This document shows positions 7,601-14,034 of a stretch of 18,675 nt of DNA, piece after piece. Below the pieces are notes generated by a model. It ran no database searches and had not been told where the DNA came from. It saw only the letters and a program-made list of their open reading frames with translations. Origin of the DNA: Fiminaster sp050874705 (GTDB taxonomy: Bacteria; Bacillota_I; Bacilli_A; RFN20; CAG-826); contig JBNMLE010000017.1 of NCBI GenBank assembly GCA_050874705.1, forward strand, positions 1 to 18,675, read 5' to 3'. Numbering within the stretch: the first letter of the stretch is position 1; every line of letters starts with the position of its first letter. The position numbers and the translations under genes are program-made.

Positions 7601-9140
7601 AATGATGTCCTTGATGATGGCGGTTTTCATACCAATCATCGAATTCATCATCCCATCCAGATGGTTTTTCGTGACGGTTATCCTCAAATTTTTCATCTTT
7701 GTTGTAATAATGACCGCTTTCAGCGTTTCTTAATATGAAGTTAAAACCTTCATCAATTTCATCAACCAAATCTTCATAACATTCACATATATCTTCTAAT
7801 TTAGAAACCATTTCTTTACACTTATCCTCAAAATCATTTTTAGTTTTGCACTCAGAATAAGTGAAAATATAATCATTCAAATATTGTATAAATTCATCGA
7901 AATCATATTTTGGTTGCTCATCTTCTCTGAAATTGCGATGATGTGGATTAAAATAGTCGTCTTCTTTAAAATCATAACTATCCCACCAATCCCATGGTGG
8001 ACATTCAAGATCTTCAAAATCGTTTTTAAATTCAATTCCTTTTTCTTTTGCAAAAGCTATAAATTCATCAAATTTGTTTTTAAGATTTGAAAAATGGAAT
8101 GATAATTTTTCAGAAAAATCTAAATATGGAGTTAATCGATCAATATCATTTAAGAACATCTCTCTTTTTTCTTCGCTAGAAATTGTGTCTTCAAGTTTGA
8201 CTAAGAATTCAACATAGTCTTCCATATCATCAACATCAAAGGTTTTATATTTTTCAATCCAATCATTAATATTGTTTGAAAATGCAAAGAATTTTGAAGA
8301 TGTTCCATCTTTCTTTGTAAAAACTCTTGTTGTTATGTAATAAGCTTGTTTAATCAAAACTAATAATTCTGAATCAACATCGCTAGCGACTTCGTTGATG
8401 ATATTTGATGTGTATTTAATAACAACTTTATTTTCGTATGAAAATTTATCAATTAATTCAGTTAATTTTGCGGATGATTGTTTTGTATATTCCTCATCGG
8501 CTGTTGAAGAAGAAAGATCAATGCATATTTCATTGTATTCGTTGATATTTAATCTTTCTAAATATCCAAAATCTAATGCTTTACTTAAATAATTAAGAAC
8601 AAAGTCTTCAGTTGTTTGATTGTCGCTATTAATTTGATTAACAATGTTTGTAGAAGCATCATTTAATGAGATAATTTTACTAGAATCAACAATGCCATTT
8701 GTGTTTACTGTATAAAGAACTTCTGGATTATATTTTTTACTCGCGGAAGTAATCTTTAAATCAACAGTATTTGATTGCATTGGTGCGATAGTGGGCTCAA
8801 TAGTATTTTCATTCATATTTCTATTAATAAAAATAGAACCACACACAACTGCGCATAAACATAAGGATAAAACAGGACCATAGAAAGATGGTTTTTTAAT
8901 AAATGACCAAATGTTGTTTTTCTTATTTTCTATATTTAAAGAAGCATACACTTTGTCTTTGACATCTGGAATTAGTTTGCTAGCTTCTTTTGAAATGCTA
9001 TTTTCTATTTGCAAATTTTCATTTAATGAATAAGACTTATCTACATTAATTCCAAGTTGGCTAAAAATTTCATATTTTTTATCAAATACGATTTTATTGC
9101 CTTCTTTCTTAATTAAGTTCTCCAAGTCTTTTTTCTTCAT
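7599..9140 (-). CDS. Putative anti-sigma factor: single-pass membrane protein with acidic, His-rich C-terminus
   Basis: I do not recognise a named family. The protein has a lysine-rich cytoplasmic N-terminus of about 85 residues, one hydrophobic helix at about 85-105 (FYGPVLSLCLCAVVCGSIFI), then about 400 extracytoplasmic residues rich in Asp, Glu, Lys and aromatics, ending in a tail with clustered histidines (NRHHQGHH). It overlaps the 3' end of the upstream sigma gene, and the topology fits an anti-sigma factor with an outside sensor; that role is inferred. No HxxxCxxC zinc anti-sigma motif is present. ATG 9140 gives 513 residues; an in-frame TTG at 9158 would add six and is less likely. 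The His/acidic tail could bind metal, which is speculative. Confidence 0.7.
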   Translation of the reverse strand: MKKKDLENLIKKEGNKIVFDKKYEIFSQLGINVDKSYSLNENLQIENSISKEASKLIPDVKDKVYASLNIENKKNNIWSFIKKPSFYGPVLSLCLCAVVCGSIFINRNMNENTIEPTIAPMQSNTVDLKITSASKKYNPEVLYTVNTNGIVDSSKIISLNDASTNIVNQINSDNQTTEDFVLNYLSKALDFGYLERLNINEYNEICIDLSSSTADEEYTKQSSAKLTELIDKFSYENKVVIKYTSNIINEVASDVDSELLVLIKQAYYITTRVFTKKDGTSSKFFAFSNNINDWIEKYKTFDVDDMEDYVEFLVKLEDTISSEEKREMFLNDIDRLTPYLDFSEKLSFHFSNLKNKFDEFIAFAKEKGIEFKNDFEDLECPPWDWWDSYDFKEDDYFNPHHRNFREDEQPKYDFDEFIQYLNDYIFTYSECKTKNDFEDKCKEMVSKLEDICECYEDLVDEIDEGFNFILRNAESGHYYNKDEKFEDNRHEKPSGWDDEFDDWYENRHHQGHH

Positions 9141-9672
9141 TTTTTTCTCTTTTTTCAATTTCTTTTCTTAGTTTATCTAATGCGTTATTGTATTTCCATG
9201 TAACTGTTCCGAGCGGTAAATTCAGTATTTCTGCGATTTCACGATGCTTATATTCACCGACAATATGCATAATGACGATTCTGAAGTCATCTGGTGGAAG
9301 AATTTCATTCGCTAAATTGATTATCGGAGTATCTTTACTTTCATCTAGTGAGCATATTCCATCAGGCACATAATCATCATCGCTGAACGAGCAGTTAACA
9401 ATTTTCTTATTTTTATTAAATTCGTTAATAGCGATATTTTTAGCAATTGTTAATATCCAGTTTCTTGCATTTGTTCCCTTCTTATAAGAGTTAGCGTTTT
9501 CATATATCTTTATATATGTTTGTTGCATTACATCTTCTGCGAGAGAATAGTCTTTAACAATTGGAAGAACGAATGTGAAAACGCCTTTGCTTGTTAAATC
9601 GTAAATTGTTCCTAAACTATTAACATTGCCGTTTTGAAGATCGATTATGTTTTTCTCTAATTTCTCCCTCAT
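9109..9672 (-). CDS. ECF-type RNA polymerase sigma factor (sigma-70 family)
   Basis: The 187-residue protein has region 2 (about residues 20-90, including AEDVMQQTYIKIYENANSY and ARNWILTIAKNIAINEF) and region 4 (about 125-175, with HREIAEILNLPLGTVTWKYN as the helix-turn-helix), and no regions 1 or 3, the layout of extracytoplasmic-function sigma factors. It directs RNA polymerase to a small regulon in response to an envelope or external signal. Start ATG 9672 has purine-rich GGGAA sequence just upstream. Its 3' end overlaps the following membrane-protein gene by 32 bases, so the two are probably co-translated and form a sigma/anti-sigma pair. The ECF subgroup cannot be decided by eye. Confidence 0.9.
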   Translation of the reverse strand: MREKLEKNIIDLQNGNVNSLGTIYDLTSKGVFTFVLPIVKDYSLAEDVMQQTYIKIYENANSYKKGTNARNWILTIAKNIAINEFNKNKKIVNCSFSDDDYVPDGICSLDESKDTPIINLANEILPPDDFRIVIMHIVGEYKHREIAEILNLPLGTVTWKYNNALDKLRKEIEKREKNEEKRLGELN

Positions 9673-9680
9673 TGTTCCCT

Positions 9681-9695
9681 TTCCCCTCTAGGGAA
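9681..9695. repeat. Inverted repeat at the start of the sigma gene
   Basis: TTCCC and GGGAA arms flank a five-base centre, immediately upstream of the sigma gene's ribosome site. It may be a regulator site or may fold over the ribosome site in mRNA; there is no direct evidence for either. Confidence 0.35.
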
Positions 9696-9710
9696 TTATA
9701 TTCTTTTTTA

Positions 9711-9740
9711 TATAATTTGTGTGCATTAATGTAGAGACAA
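9711..9740 (-). promoter_or_regulatory. Tentative promoter of the sigma/anti-sigma operon
   Basis: Read on the minus strand: TTGTCT (9740-9735) as -35 and ATTATA (9716-9711) as -10, 18 bases apart. The leader to ATG 9672 would be about 30 bases. The match is modest, and an autoregulated ECF promoter elsewhere in the gap is possible. Confidence 0.3.
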
Positions 9741-9748
9741 TCTTATAA

Positions 9749-9768
9749 GGGGGTAAAAGAATGCCCCC
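9749..9768. repeat. G5/C5 inverted repeat between yolD and the sigma gene
   Basis: GGGGG (9749-9753) and CCCCC (9764-9768) flank a ten-base A/T-rich loop, a very GC-dense stem for this AT-rich region. It lies downstream of the minus-strand yolD-like gene but lacks a proper T run on either strand, so it is at best an imperfect terminator; it could also be an operator just upstream of the sigma gene's -35. Confidence 0.45.
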
Positions 9769-9792
9769 ACATCAATACATAATATTAACTAA

Positions 9793-10122
9793 CTAGAAAT
9801 AGAATTTATTGGAATTTTTGTATTCAATTTTTATTAATGCTGAAAAAGGTATTTTTCCTGTATCTAAAATTAGCGTTTTATTAAGAATATCAATTCTCTT
9901 AATTGTTGTTGTTAATTTATAAATGTAGCCATCATAAAAATATGTAATTACTACTTCTTCTTTATTATATGAAGATAATATTGCGTTTATTTGTTCGGCT
10001 TCTCCACTAGATATTTTTGGCTTTTCAATTTTATTTTTTTCATAGCGCATTTTTTCTAGACAAGTTGATTGCTCAATTAGCGAAGCATATGGAGCCCATT
10101 TTTTCATTCCACGACCACTCAT
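9793..10122 (-). CDS. YolD-like family protein, partner of Y-family polymerase
   Basis: The 109 residues match the YolD-like pattern: an N-terminal RGMKKWAPYASLIEQ, a middle KPKISSGEAEQINAIL, then a small beta domain with VITYFYDGYIYKL and ending in an IPFSALIKIEY strand. In Bacillus these proteins are encoded next to UvrX/YqjW-type Y-family polymerases; their role is not well defined, and a UmuD-like helper function has been proposed. The gene overlaps the polymerase by four bases (ATGA) and has a strong GGAGG site inside the polymerase 3' end, so the two are made together. Confidence 0.85.
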   Translation of the reverse strand: MSGRGMKKWAPYASLIEQSTCLEKMRYEKNKIEKPKISSGEAEQINAILSSYNKEEVVITYFYDGYIYKLTTTIKRIDILNKTLILDTGKIPFSALIKIEYKNSNKFYF

Positions 10123-11366
10123 TTTTTATGCCCTCCAATTTGATTATGTCTTTCTTTAGCGGTGGACTTTTTAAGTAATGAAGAAGTGCGAAGAACACTA
10201 TTATCGCCAAATTTGTTTTTAATATTATCAATTGTCTTTTGAAGTTCTTTTCTTTCTTTTGAAACATTTTCATCTTCAAACAAAGATAATTGATCATAAT
10301 CAGTTTTTGTAAGACCTCCATAAGAGATATAGATTCGTCTTGTAAAATGATGACCGATGCATTTTCTAAATATTCTTAAAAATTCTTTTGAAAATACTTC
10401 GCTATCATCGGTTGGAAAATTTAATTTAACACTATGAGAAAAGCCGCCTTCTTTGTCATCATAATCATAACCAATTCCTATAAAAACAGTAGATGCTTTT
10501 AATTTATGATTTCTTAATCTCGTTGATAAGTCATCATTCATTTCTTTAATAAGCATTTCTGCTTCATCTTTGGTGTAATTTTCATGGAGAACTTGCCCAA
10601 GAGAAAAACTTGTTTCGTTTGGAATATATTTTTCCCTAATATTTGTATTATCAATTCCGTTAGCATGTTCATAAAGTTGCTCGCCTAATACGCCAAATTT
10701 TTCAATTAATAATTCTTTTGGTGCATTTGCTAAATCACCAACAGAATATATTCCCATTGCGTTTAGTCTTCTTTCGTATCCGATTGATATTCCCCACATT
10801 TTTGAAAGAGGCTTAATTTTCCATAATTTTTCTTTAATATCTTTTTGAGTCCATTCGGCAATATAAGGTGGTTTTTTCTTTCCATCTAAATCGAGCGCAA
10901 GTTTAGCCATAAGCATATTTTCACCAATTCCTGCAGTGGCCACTAATTTTGTTTTTGTATAAATTGTATCTAATATCGTTTTTGTTAATTGTTTTGGAGT
11001 TTTTCCATACATTTTTAAATATGGTCCAAGATTAACAAAAAGCTCATCGATTGAATACACATGGATGTCATCACTTCCAACAAAATCTAATACAATCGAT
11101 ACAATTTCTGCACTTTTTTCAATATATTTTTTCATTTGAGGAACTGCATATATCATGTTAGGAATATTTGGGAGTTCTCTTTTTCTACATCTTGATGGAA
11201 CACCCATATTTTTTAAATAAGGTGTGACTGAAAGAACAATAGTTCCTTCGCCTCTTGATGCATCACAAACCACTAATGGAGTCTTAAAAGGATCTAATCC
11301 TCTTTCAACACATTCGAAGAAGGAATAGAAAGCTTTCATATCAATAACAGCAATAGAAGTTTTCAT
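10119..11366 (-). CDS. Y-family translesion DNA polymerase (UmuC/UvrX-like)
   Basis: Error-prone polymerase that copies past damaged bases. Catalytic acids are visible: Asp9 in VIDMKAFYSFFE and Asp107-Glu108 in YSIDELF. Tyr14 occupies the steric-gate position, as in UmuC. A beta-clamp binding motif QLSLF lies at 359-363, followed by a basic tail, total 415 residues. Presence of a YolD-like partner makes it the UvrX/YqjW type rather than DinB. ATG 11366 is right for the family, but no Shine-Dalgarno precedes it and TAAAAT (11379-11374) is only seven bases away. I looked for a Gram-positive LexA box (GAAC-N4-GTTC) between 11367 and 11480 and saw none, unusual for an SOS-type polymerase. Confidence 0.93.
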   Translation of the reverse strand: MKTSIAVIDMKAFYSFFECVERGLDPFKTPLVVCDASRGEGTIVLSVTPYLKNMGVPSRCRKRELPNIPNMIYAVPQMKKYIEKSAEIVSIVLDFVGSDDIHVYSIDELFVNLGPYLKMYGKTPKQLTKTILDTIYTKTKLVATAGIGENMLMAKLALDLDGKKKPPYIAEWTQKDIKEKLWKIKPLSKMWGISIGYERRLNAMGIYSVGDLANAPKELLIEKFGVLGEQLYEHANGIDNTNIREKYIPNETSFSLGQVLHENYTKDEAEMLIKEMNDDLSTRLRNHKLKASTVFIGIGYDYDDKEGGFSHSVKLNFPTDDSEVFSKEFLRIFRKCIGHHFTRRIYISYGGLTKTDYDQLSLFEDENVSKERKELQKTIDNIKNKFGDNSVLRTSSLLKKSTAKERHNQIGGHKK

Positions 11367-11373
11367 ATTATTG

Positions 11374-11379
11374 ATTTTA
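11374..11379 (-). promoter_or_regulatory. Possible -10 box directly before the polymerase start
   Basis: Read on the minus strand, TAAAAT ends seven bases before ATG 11366, which would give an mRNA beginning at or next to the start codon. The -35 at 17 to 18 bases is poor (CTATTA or TCTATT). Confidence 0.3.
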
Positions 11380-11451
11380 CTTAATTAATATTTTTTTAAT
11401 AGACTTGATTTTTATTTTGTAGGTATTTTGAATCATTTTGTATTTACTAAA

Positions 11452-11460
11452 TGATATAAT
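11452..11460 (+). promoter_or_regulatory. Extended -10 promoter for the small lipoprotein gene
   Basis: TGATATAAT is a perfect extended -10 (TGN plus TATAAT at 11455-11460). The -35 is weak (TCATTT at 11433, spacer 16). Transcription would begin near 11467. Confidence 0.55.
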
Positions 11461-11472
11461 AAACAAAAAGAT

Positions 11473-12018
11473 ATTTATAAAAAAACAAATGTTTTATTAA
11501 CAATATTGTTATGCAGTTTGCTTGGTTCATGCGGTTATCCTTCAAAAACAGACAGTCCTTTTGGTTTAGTTGAAGGAACATATAAATTGAAATCTCACAC
11601 AAACGGTGAAAATGATATTTTTAATGACAATACTTATTTTGAATTCAAGTATATACAACTAGAAAATCCAAAAAGCAGAACAGAAGGTTTAACAAAAGGA
11701 CAATGGAAATGCAATTTAATTGTTCAAGAAAGAAAAGACAATGAAATAGTGGTAACACACGCCGATTATGATAATTACGTAATTGAATGGCATAATAGCA
11801 AATTGTCTCAATCAGATCCAACATCAATAGGTGGAACAATTGTAAAAGGACATATGGGAGCAACATCTCTTTTATATAATATTACATATGGCAGCGATGA
11901 TTATGTTTCTGTTTGGCTAGATATTGAAACTACCGATAAAAGAAATGATTTAAGTAAAAGAAGAATAACTGTTAATTATAATAATGTTTTTGGAAGTGCT
12001 GTTTTTGAAAATTATTAA
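11473..12018 (+). CDS. Small predicted lipoprotein of unknown function, non-standard start
   Basis: I do not recognise the family. Read from ATT at 11473, the product begins with a lipoprotein signal peptide: two lysines (YKKTN), a hydrophobic core (VLLTILLCSL), and the lipobox LGSC with Cys20 as the lipidated residue. The mature part (about 160 residues) is rich in beta-type sequence and aromatics, with two repeats of an NNY/DNY-like pattern and no catalytic motif I can name. There is no ATG, GTG or TTG in frame between the stop at 11452 and TTG 11506. The TTG would lie inside the signal peptide, remove both lysines, and has no ribosome site. Either ATT is used, or the start codon was lost and this is an early pseudogene. 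The rest of the frame is intact. Confidence 0.6.
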   Translation: MYKKTNVLLTILLCSLLGSCGYPSKTDSPFGLVEGTYKLKSHTNGENDIFNDNTYFEFKYIQLENPKSRTEGLTKGQWKCNLIVQERKDNEIVVTHADYDNYVIEWHNSKLSQSDPTSIGGTIVKGHMGATSLLYNITYGSDDYVSVWLDIETTDKRNDLSKRRITVNYNNVFGSAVFENY

Positions 12019-12038
12019 ACTTATACTTTAATATAACC

Positions 12039-12068
12039 TTGAAAAAGGGATGTTTTTATTATTAAAAT
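12039..12068 (+). promoter_or_regulatory. Promoter of tRNA-Ala
   Basis: TTGAAA (12039-12044) and TAAAAT (12063-12068) lie 18 bases apart. The expected start, near 12075, is about four bases before the mature tRNA 5' end. Confidence 0.65.
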
Positions 12069-12078
12069 AATATGCACT

Positions 12079-12154
12079 GGGTCTATAGCTCATCTGGGAG
12101 AGCGCCTCGTTCGCAACGAGGAGGTAGCCGGTTCGATCCCGGTTAGATCCACCA
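12079..12154 (+). tRNA. tRNA-Ala (anticodon CGC)
   Basis: A full 76-base cloverleaf with encoded CCA. The acceptor stem GGGTCTA pairs with TAGATCC and includes the G3:U70 wobble pair that defines alanine tRNAs. The D-stem is GCTC/GAGC, the anticodon stem CCTCG/CGAGG with loop TTCGCAA (anticodon CGC at 12112-12114 or thereabouts), and the T-stem GCCGG/CCGGT with loop TTCGATC. The anticodon reads GCG, a rare codon in such an AT-rich genome; a CGC-Ala isoacceptor is unusual in small low-GC genomes, which normally rely on UGC. The 3' end is partly duplicated at 12449 (see att-like repeat). Confidence 0.95.
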
Positions 12155-12157
12155 AAT
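12146..12157 (+). repeat. att-like direct repeat, copy 1 (tRNA-Ala 3' end)
   Basis: GATCCACCAAAT covers the acceptor 3' strand, the CCA and three flanking bases. An identical 12-mer recurs 303 bases downstream. tRNA 3' ends are common target sites for tyrosine integrases. Confidence 0.45.
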
Positions 12158-12216
12158 TGATTATTCATCGAAATATCTTTGTTATAACTTAAGATAGTCG
12201 TTTGTATCAAAATTCA

Positions 12217-12240
12217 GTTCCTTTGCGGAATCGTTTTTTT
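12217..12240 (+). terminator. Weak terminator candidate after tRNA-Ala
   Basis: GTTCC/GGAAT (five pairs, one wobble) with loop TTTGC is followed two bases later by seven T (12234-12240). The stem is short, so this is tentative. Confidence 0.35.
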
Positions 12241-12302
12241 GTTTTTTGGCAATCTTTCGTTTAATAATTCGATTTTTTTTATCAAAAATATTCACTGCAC
12301 AA

Positions 12303-12348
12303 GTTGGAAAAATGCATAAATCGTAAAGTTTTGGGTTGGAAAAATGCA
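12303..12348 (+). repeat. Two direct copies of a 14-base repeat
   Basis: GTTGGAAAAATGCA occurs at 12303-12316 and again at 12335-12348, a period of 32 bases. Its function is unknown. Confidence 0.6.
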
Positions 12349-12448
12349 ATACACATTTCATAATACAAATTATAGAAGCAAATATTTTTCCAAAAAATAA
12401 CAAAAGAGATTCTGCTTTGGCGGCAACTGACGAAACCATTTGTTTGCT

Positions 12449-12460
12449 GATCCACCAAAT
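12449..12460 (+). repeat. att-like direct repeat, copy 2
   Basis: This is an exact copy of the 12 bases at the tRNA-Ala 3' end (GATCCACCAAAT). With copy 1 it brackets about 290 bases holding no gene, as expected of a site left by a decayed or excised element. Confidence 0.45.
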
Positions 12461-12510
12461 AGATTTTTGCTGATATGTTTGTATCAGTTTTAATTACTTG
12501 TTTGTAAAAG

Positions 12511-12537
12511 TGTTCAGTAGTAGTGAACAGTTTTTTT
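12511..12537 (+). terminator. Hairpin with T run, possible terminator
   Basis: TGTTCA and TGAACA arms (six pairs) flank GTAGTAG and are followed by G and seven T (12531-12537). No gene lies just upstream on the plus strand, so it may be left over from a lost gene. Confidence 0.45.
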
Positions 12538-12550
12538 GATTTTATTAGCA

Positions 12551-12732
12551 AAAGCAATAACCGGTATTAGAAGAAATGGAAAACAGTTGTTTTGAGTCAA
12601 GTAATGAGCGAAATTAAGAAAGAAGCAAATAATATTGTCTATTTGAATTACGAAAAAACAGAAGATTTATTAAAAGTCAATAATTCAGCTGAATTAATAA
12701 AAATATTAAAAGTAAAGAACAACTTTGAATAA
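12551..12732 (+). pseudogene. Remnant of an AAA_14/DUF4143-type ATPase, frameshifted and truncated
   Basis: One frame reads AITGIRRNGK (12554-12583), the distinctive Walker A segment of these ATPases (TGIRRxGK). It then breaks; the next frame, entered at 12583, continues it as TVVLSQVMSEIKKEANNIVYLNYE, and runs on to a stop at 12732. One missing A in the A-run near 12583 would join them. The family normally continues for over 300 residues, so only an N-terminal piece survives. The downstream frame alone could encode 42 residues from ATG 12604, but nothing suggests this is translated. These ATPases are common accessory genes with poorly known function. The identification rests on motif recall and was not tested by a search. 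Confidence 0.6.
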
Positions 12733-12735
12733 ACA

Positions 12736-14034
12736 TTATTCTTCTTCTTTAATTGGCATAACAAGAAGTTTTTTAACTGTGTGATGTTTCCCAGCAGCAA
12801 TGACTTTCATTGAAAGGTTTTTATAATTGACTTCTTCACCTACATTAGCGAATCTATCATCTAATAATTCGATAATAAATCCTCCAATAGTGACATATTC
12901 AGTTTCAATTTCATCAAAATCAATATTAAATAAATCGCAGAAGTCTTCTAGATTCATTCCTCCATCAATGATGTAAGAGCCATCTTCTCTTTCTACAACA
13001 GGTTCATTAGGATCATCGGTTTCGTCCCAAATTTCACCAACAATTTCTTCAAGAATATCTTCACGGGTAATAATTCCTTCTGTTCCTCCATATTCGTCAA
13101 GAATGACGCTCATGTGAGTTTTATTGTTTCTAAAATATTTCAAAATGTCATTAATTTCAGTTGTACGTGGGAAGAAGGTTATTGGTTCGATAATTGATGA
13201 AATATCTTGGCTTTTGTTTTCTAATTTCATTTTTATCAAATTTTTACTTCTAACAAAACCAACGATATTATCAATGCTATCATCAAAAACAATAATACGT
13301 GAAAATGTAAATGTTTTTGGATTTGCTAATATATCATCTAATTCATCTGTTTTTTCAACCGCGAATATTTTAGCGCGAGGTGTCATGATTTCATATGCTT
13401 CCGTAGATGCATAATCAATTGTTCCTCTAATTAAATCCGCTTTTTCTTCATCAACAATTCCCTCTTCTTCGGCTTCGTCGATCATTTCATGAAGTTCATC
13501 ATCTTTTACTTCAATATCTTTAATTCCTTTTCTAACTGGCCATGTAATAATTTGTCCAAATCCACCAACTAAGAATGTGATTGGGAGTGTAATGTAATAG
13601 CATATTTGAATGATAAGAGAATAAAGGTTAACAAAGGTATAGTTTTTAATTTTACCGACTGATTTAGCTATGATTTCTCCAAAAATAATTTTTATTACTA
13701 AAATCACCATTGAAAAAATTAAACCAACAGTTTCAATCATTGGATCATTAGAGGCCATACCAAGTATTGTGGTGGCAAAAGTAATACCTAATAATGTTGA
13801 AACAGAATCTAATGCAGCATTAACTGTGTCATTAAACAATAATATCGTTGATATGGTTTTATCATAGTTTTTAGCCAATTTTAGAGCGCGTTTTTTTGTT
13901 TTTGATTTAGGATCTTCTTCCACTTTCTTTTCAAGTCTAGAAAGCGATGCACTTCCATATGCCATGTCCGAACTTGAAAAGAACATACTCAAGAAAATCA
14001 TAACAACTAAGGCAATAATATAGACTGCAATCAT
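12736..14034 (-). CDS. CNNM/CBS/CorC_HlyC membrane protein (hemolysin C/CorC family)
   Basis: Predicted ion transporter of the CNNM/CorC group, linked in other bacteria to Mg2+ export. The 432 residues comprise a membrane DUF21/CNNM domain (about 1-165, with SSSD at 20-23 and FGEIIAKSVGK around 118-128), a paired CBS module (about 205-335, with a motif TPRAKIFAVE at its start and DEYGGTEGIITREDILEEIVGEI at its end) and a C-terminal CorC_HlyC domain (from about residue 345 to the end). The usual GExxPK signature reads GEIIAK, with Ala for Pro. ATG 14034 overlaps the upstream CNNM gene stop by one base (TAATG), so the pair is co-translated. Direction of transport and ion are inferred from the family. 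Confidence 0.92.
   Translation of the reverse strand: MIAVYIIALVVMIFLSMFFSSSDMAYGSASLSRLEKKVEEDPKSKTKKRALKLAKNYDKTISTILLFNDTVNAALDSVSTLLGITFATTILGMASNDPMIETVGLIFSMVILVIKIIFGEIIAKSVGKIKNYTFVNLYSLIIQICYYITLPITFLVGGFGQIITWPVRKGIKDIEVKDDELHEMIDEAEEEGIVDEEKADLIRGTIDYASTEAYEIMTPRAKIFAVEKTDELDDILANPKTFTFSRIIVFDDSIDNIVGFVRSKNLIKMKLENKSQDISSIIEPITFFPRTTEINDILKYFRNNKTHMSVILDEYGGTEGIITREDILEEIVGEIWDETDDPNEPVVEREDGSYIIDGGMNLEDFCDLFNIDFDEIETEYVTIGGFIIELLDDRFANVGEEVNYKNLSMKVIAAGKHHTVKKLLVMPIKEEE

Larger units (their letters stand above)
12155..12550. other. Non-coding or degraded stretch downstream of tRNA-Ala
   Basis: No convincing gene on either strand. Minus-strand open frames here have low-complexity, Cys/Phe-rich translations without a recognisable domain or ribosome site. 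The stretch holds two weak hairpins, a 14-base direct repeat and the second att-like copy. The composition and the ATPase remnant that follows suggest a decayed insertion. Confidence 0.5.

Noticed and set aside
10073..10321. 82-codon minus-strand frame across the polymerase/yolD junction
   Set aside because: It is an off-frame shadow of two well-supported overlapping genes.
11367..11480. LexA (SOS) box before the Y-family polymerase
   Set aside because: I looked for GAAC-N4-GTTC on both strands and found nothing close.
12028..12210. Minus-strand 60-codon frame across tRNA-Ala
   Set aside because: It runs through the tRNA gene, so its codons are explained by the tRNA sequence.
12182..12557. 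Minus-strand open frames downstream of tRNA-Ala
   Set aside because: Their translations are Cys/Phe-rich with no recognisable domain, overlap each other, cross the repeats and lack ribosome sites.
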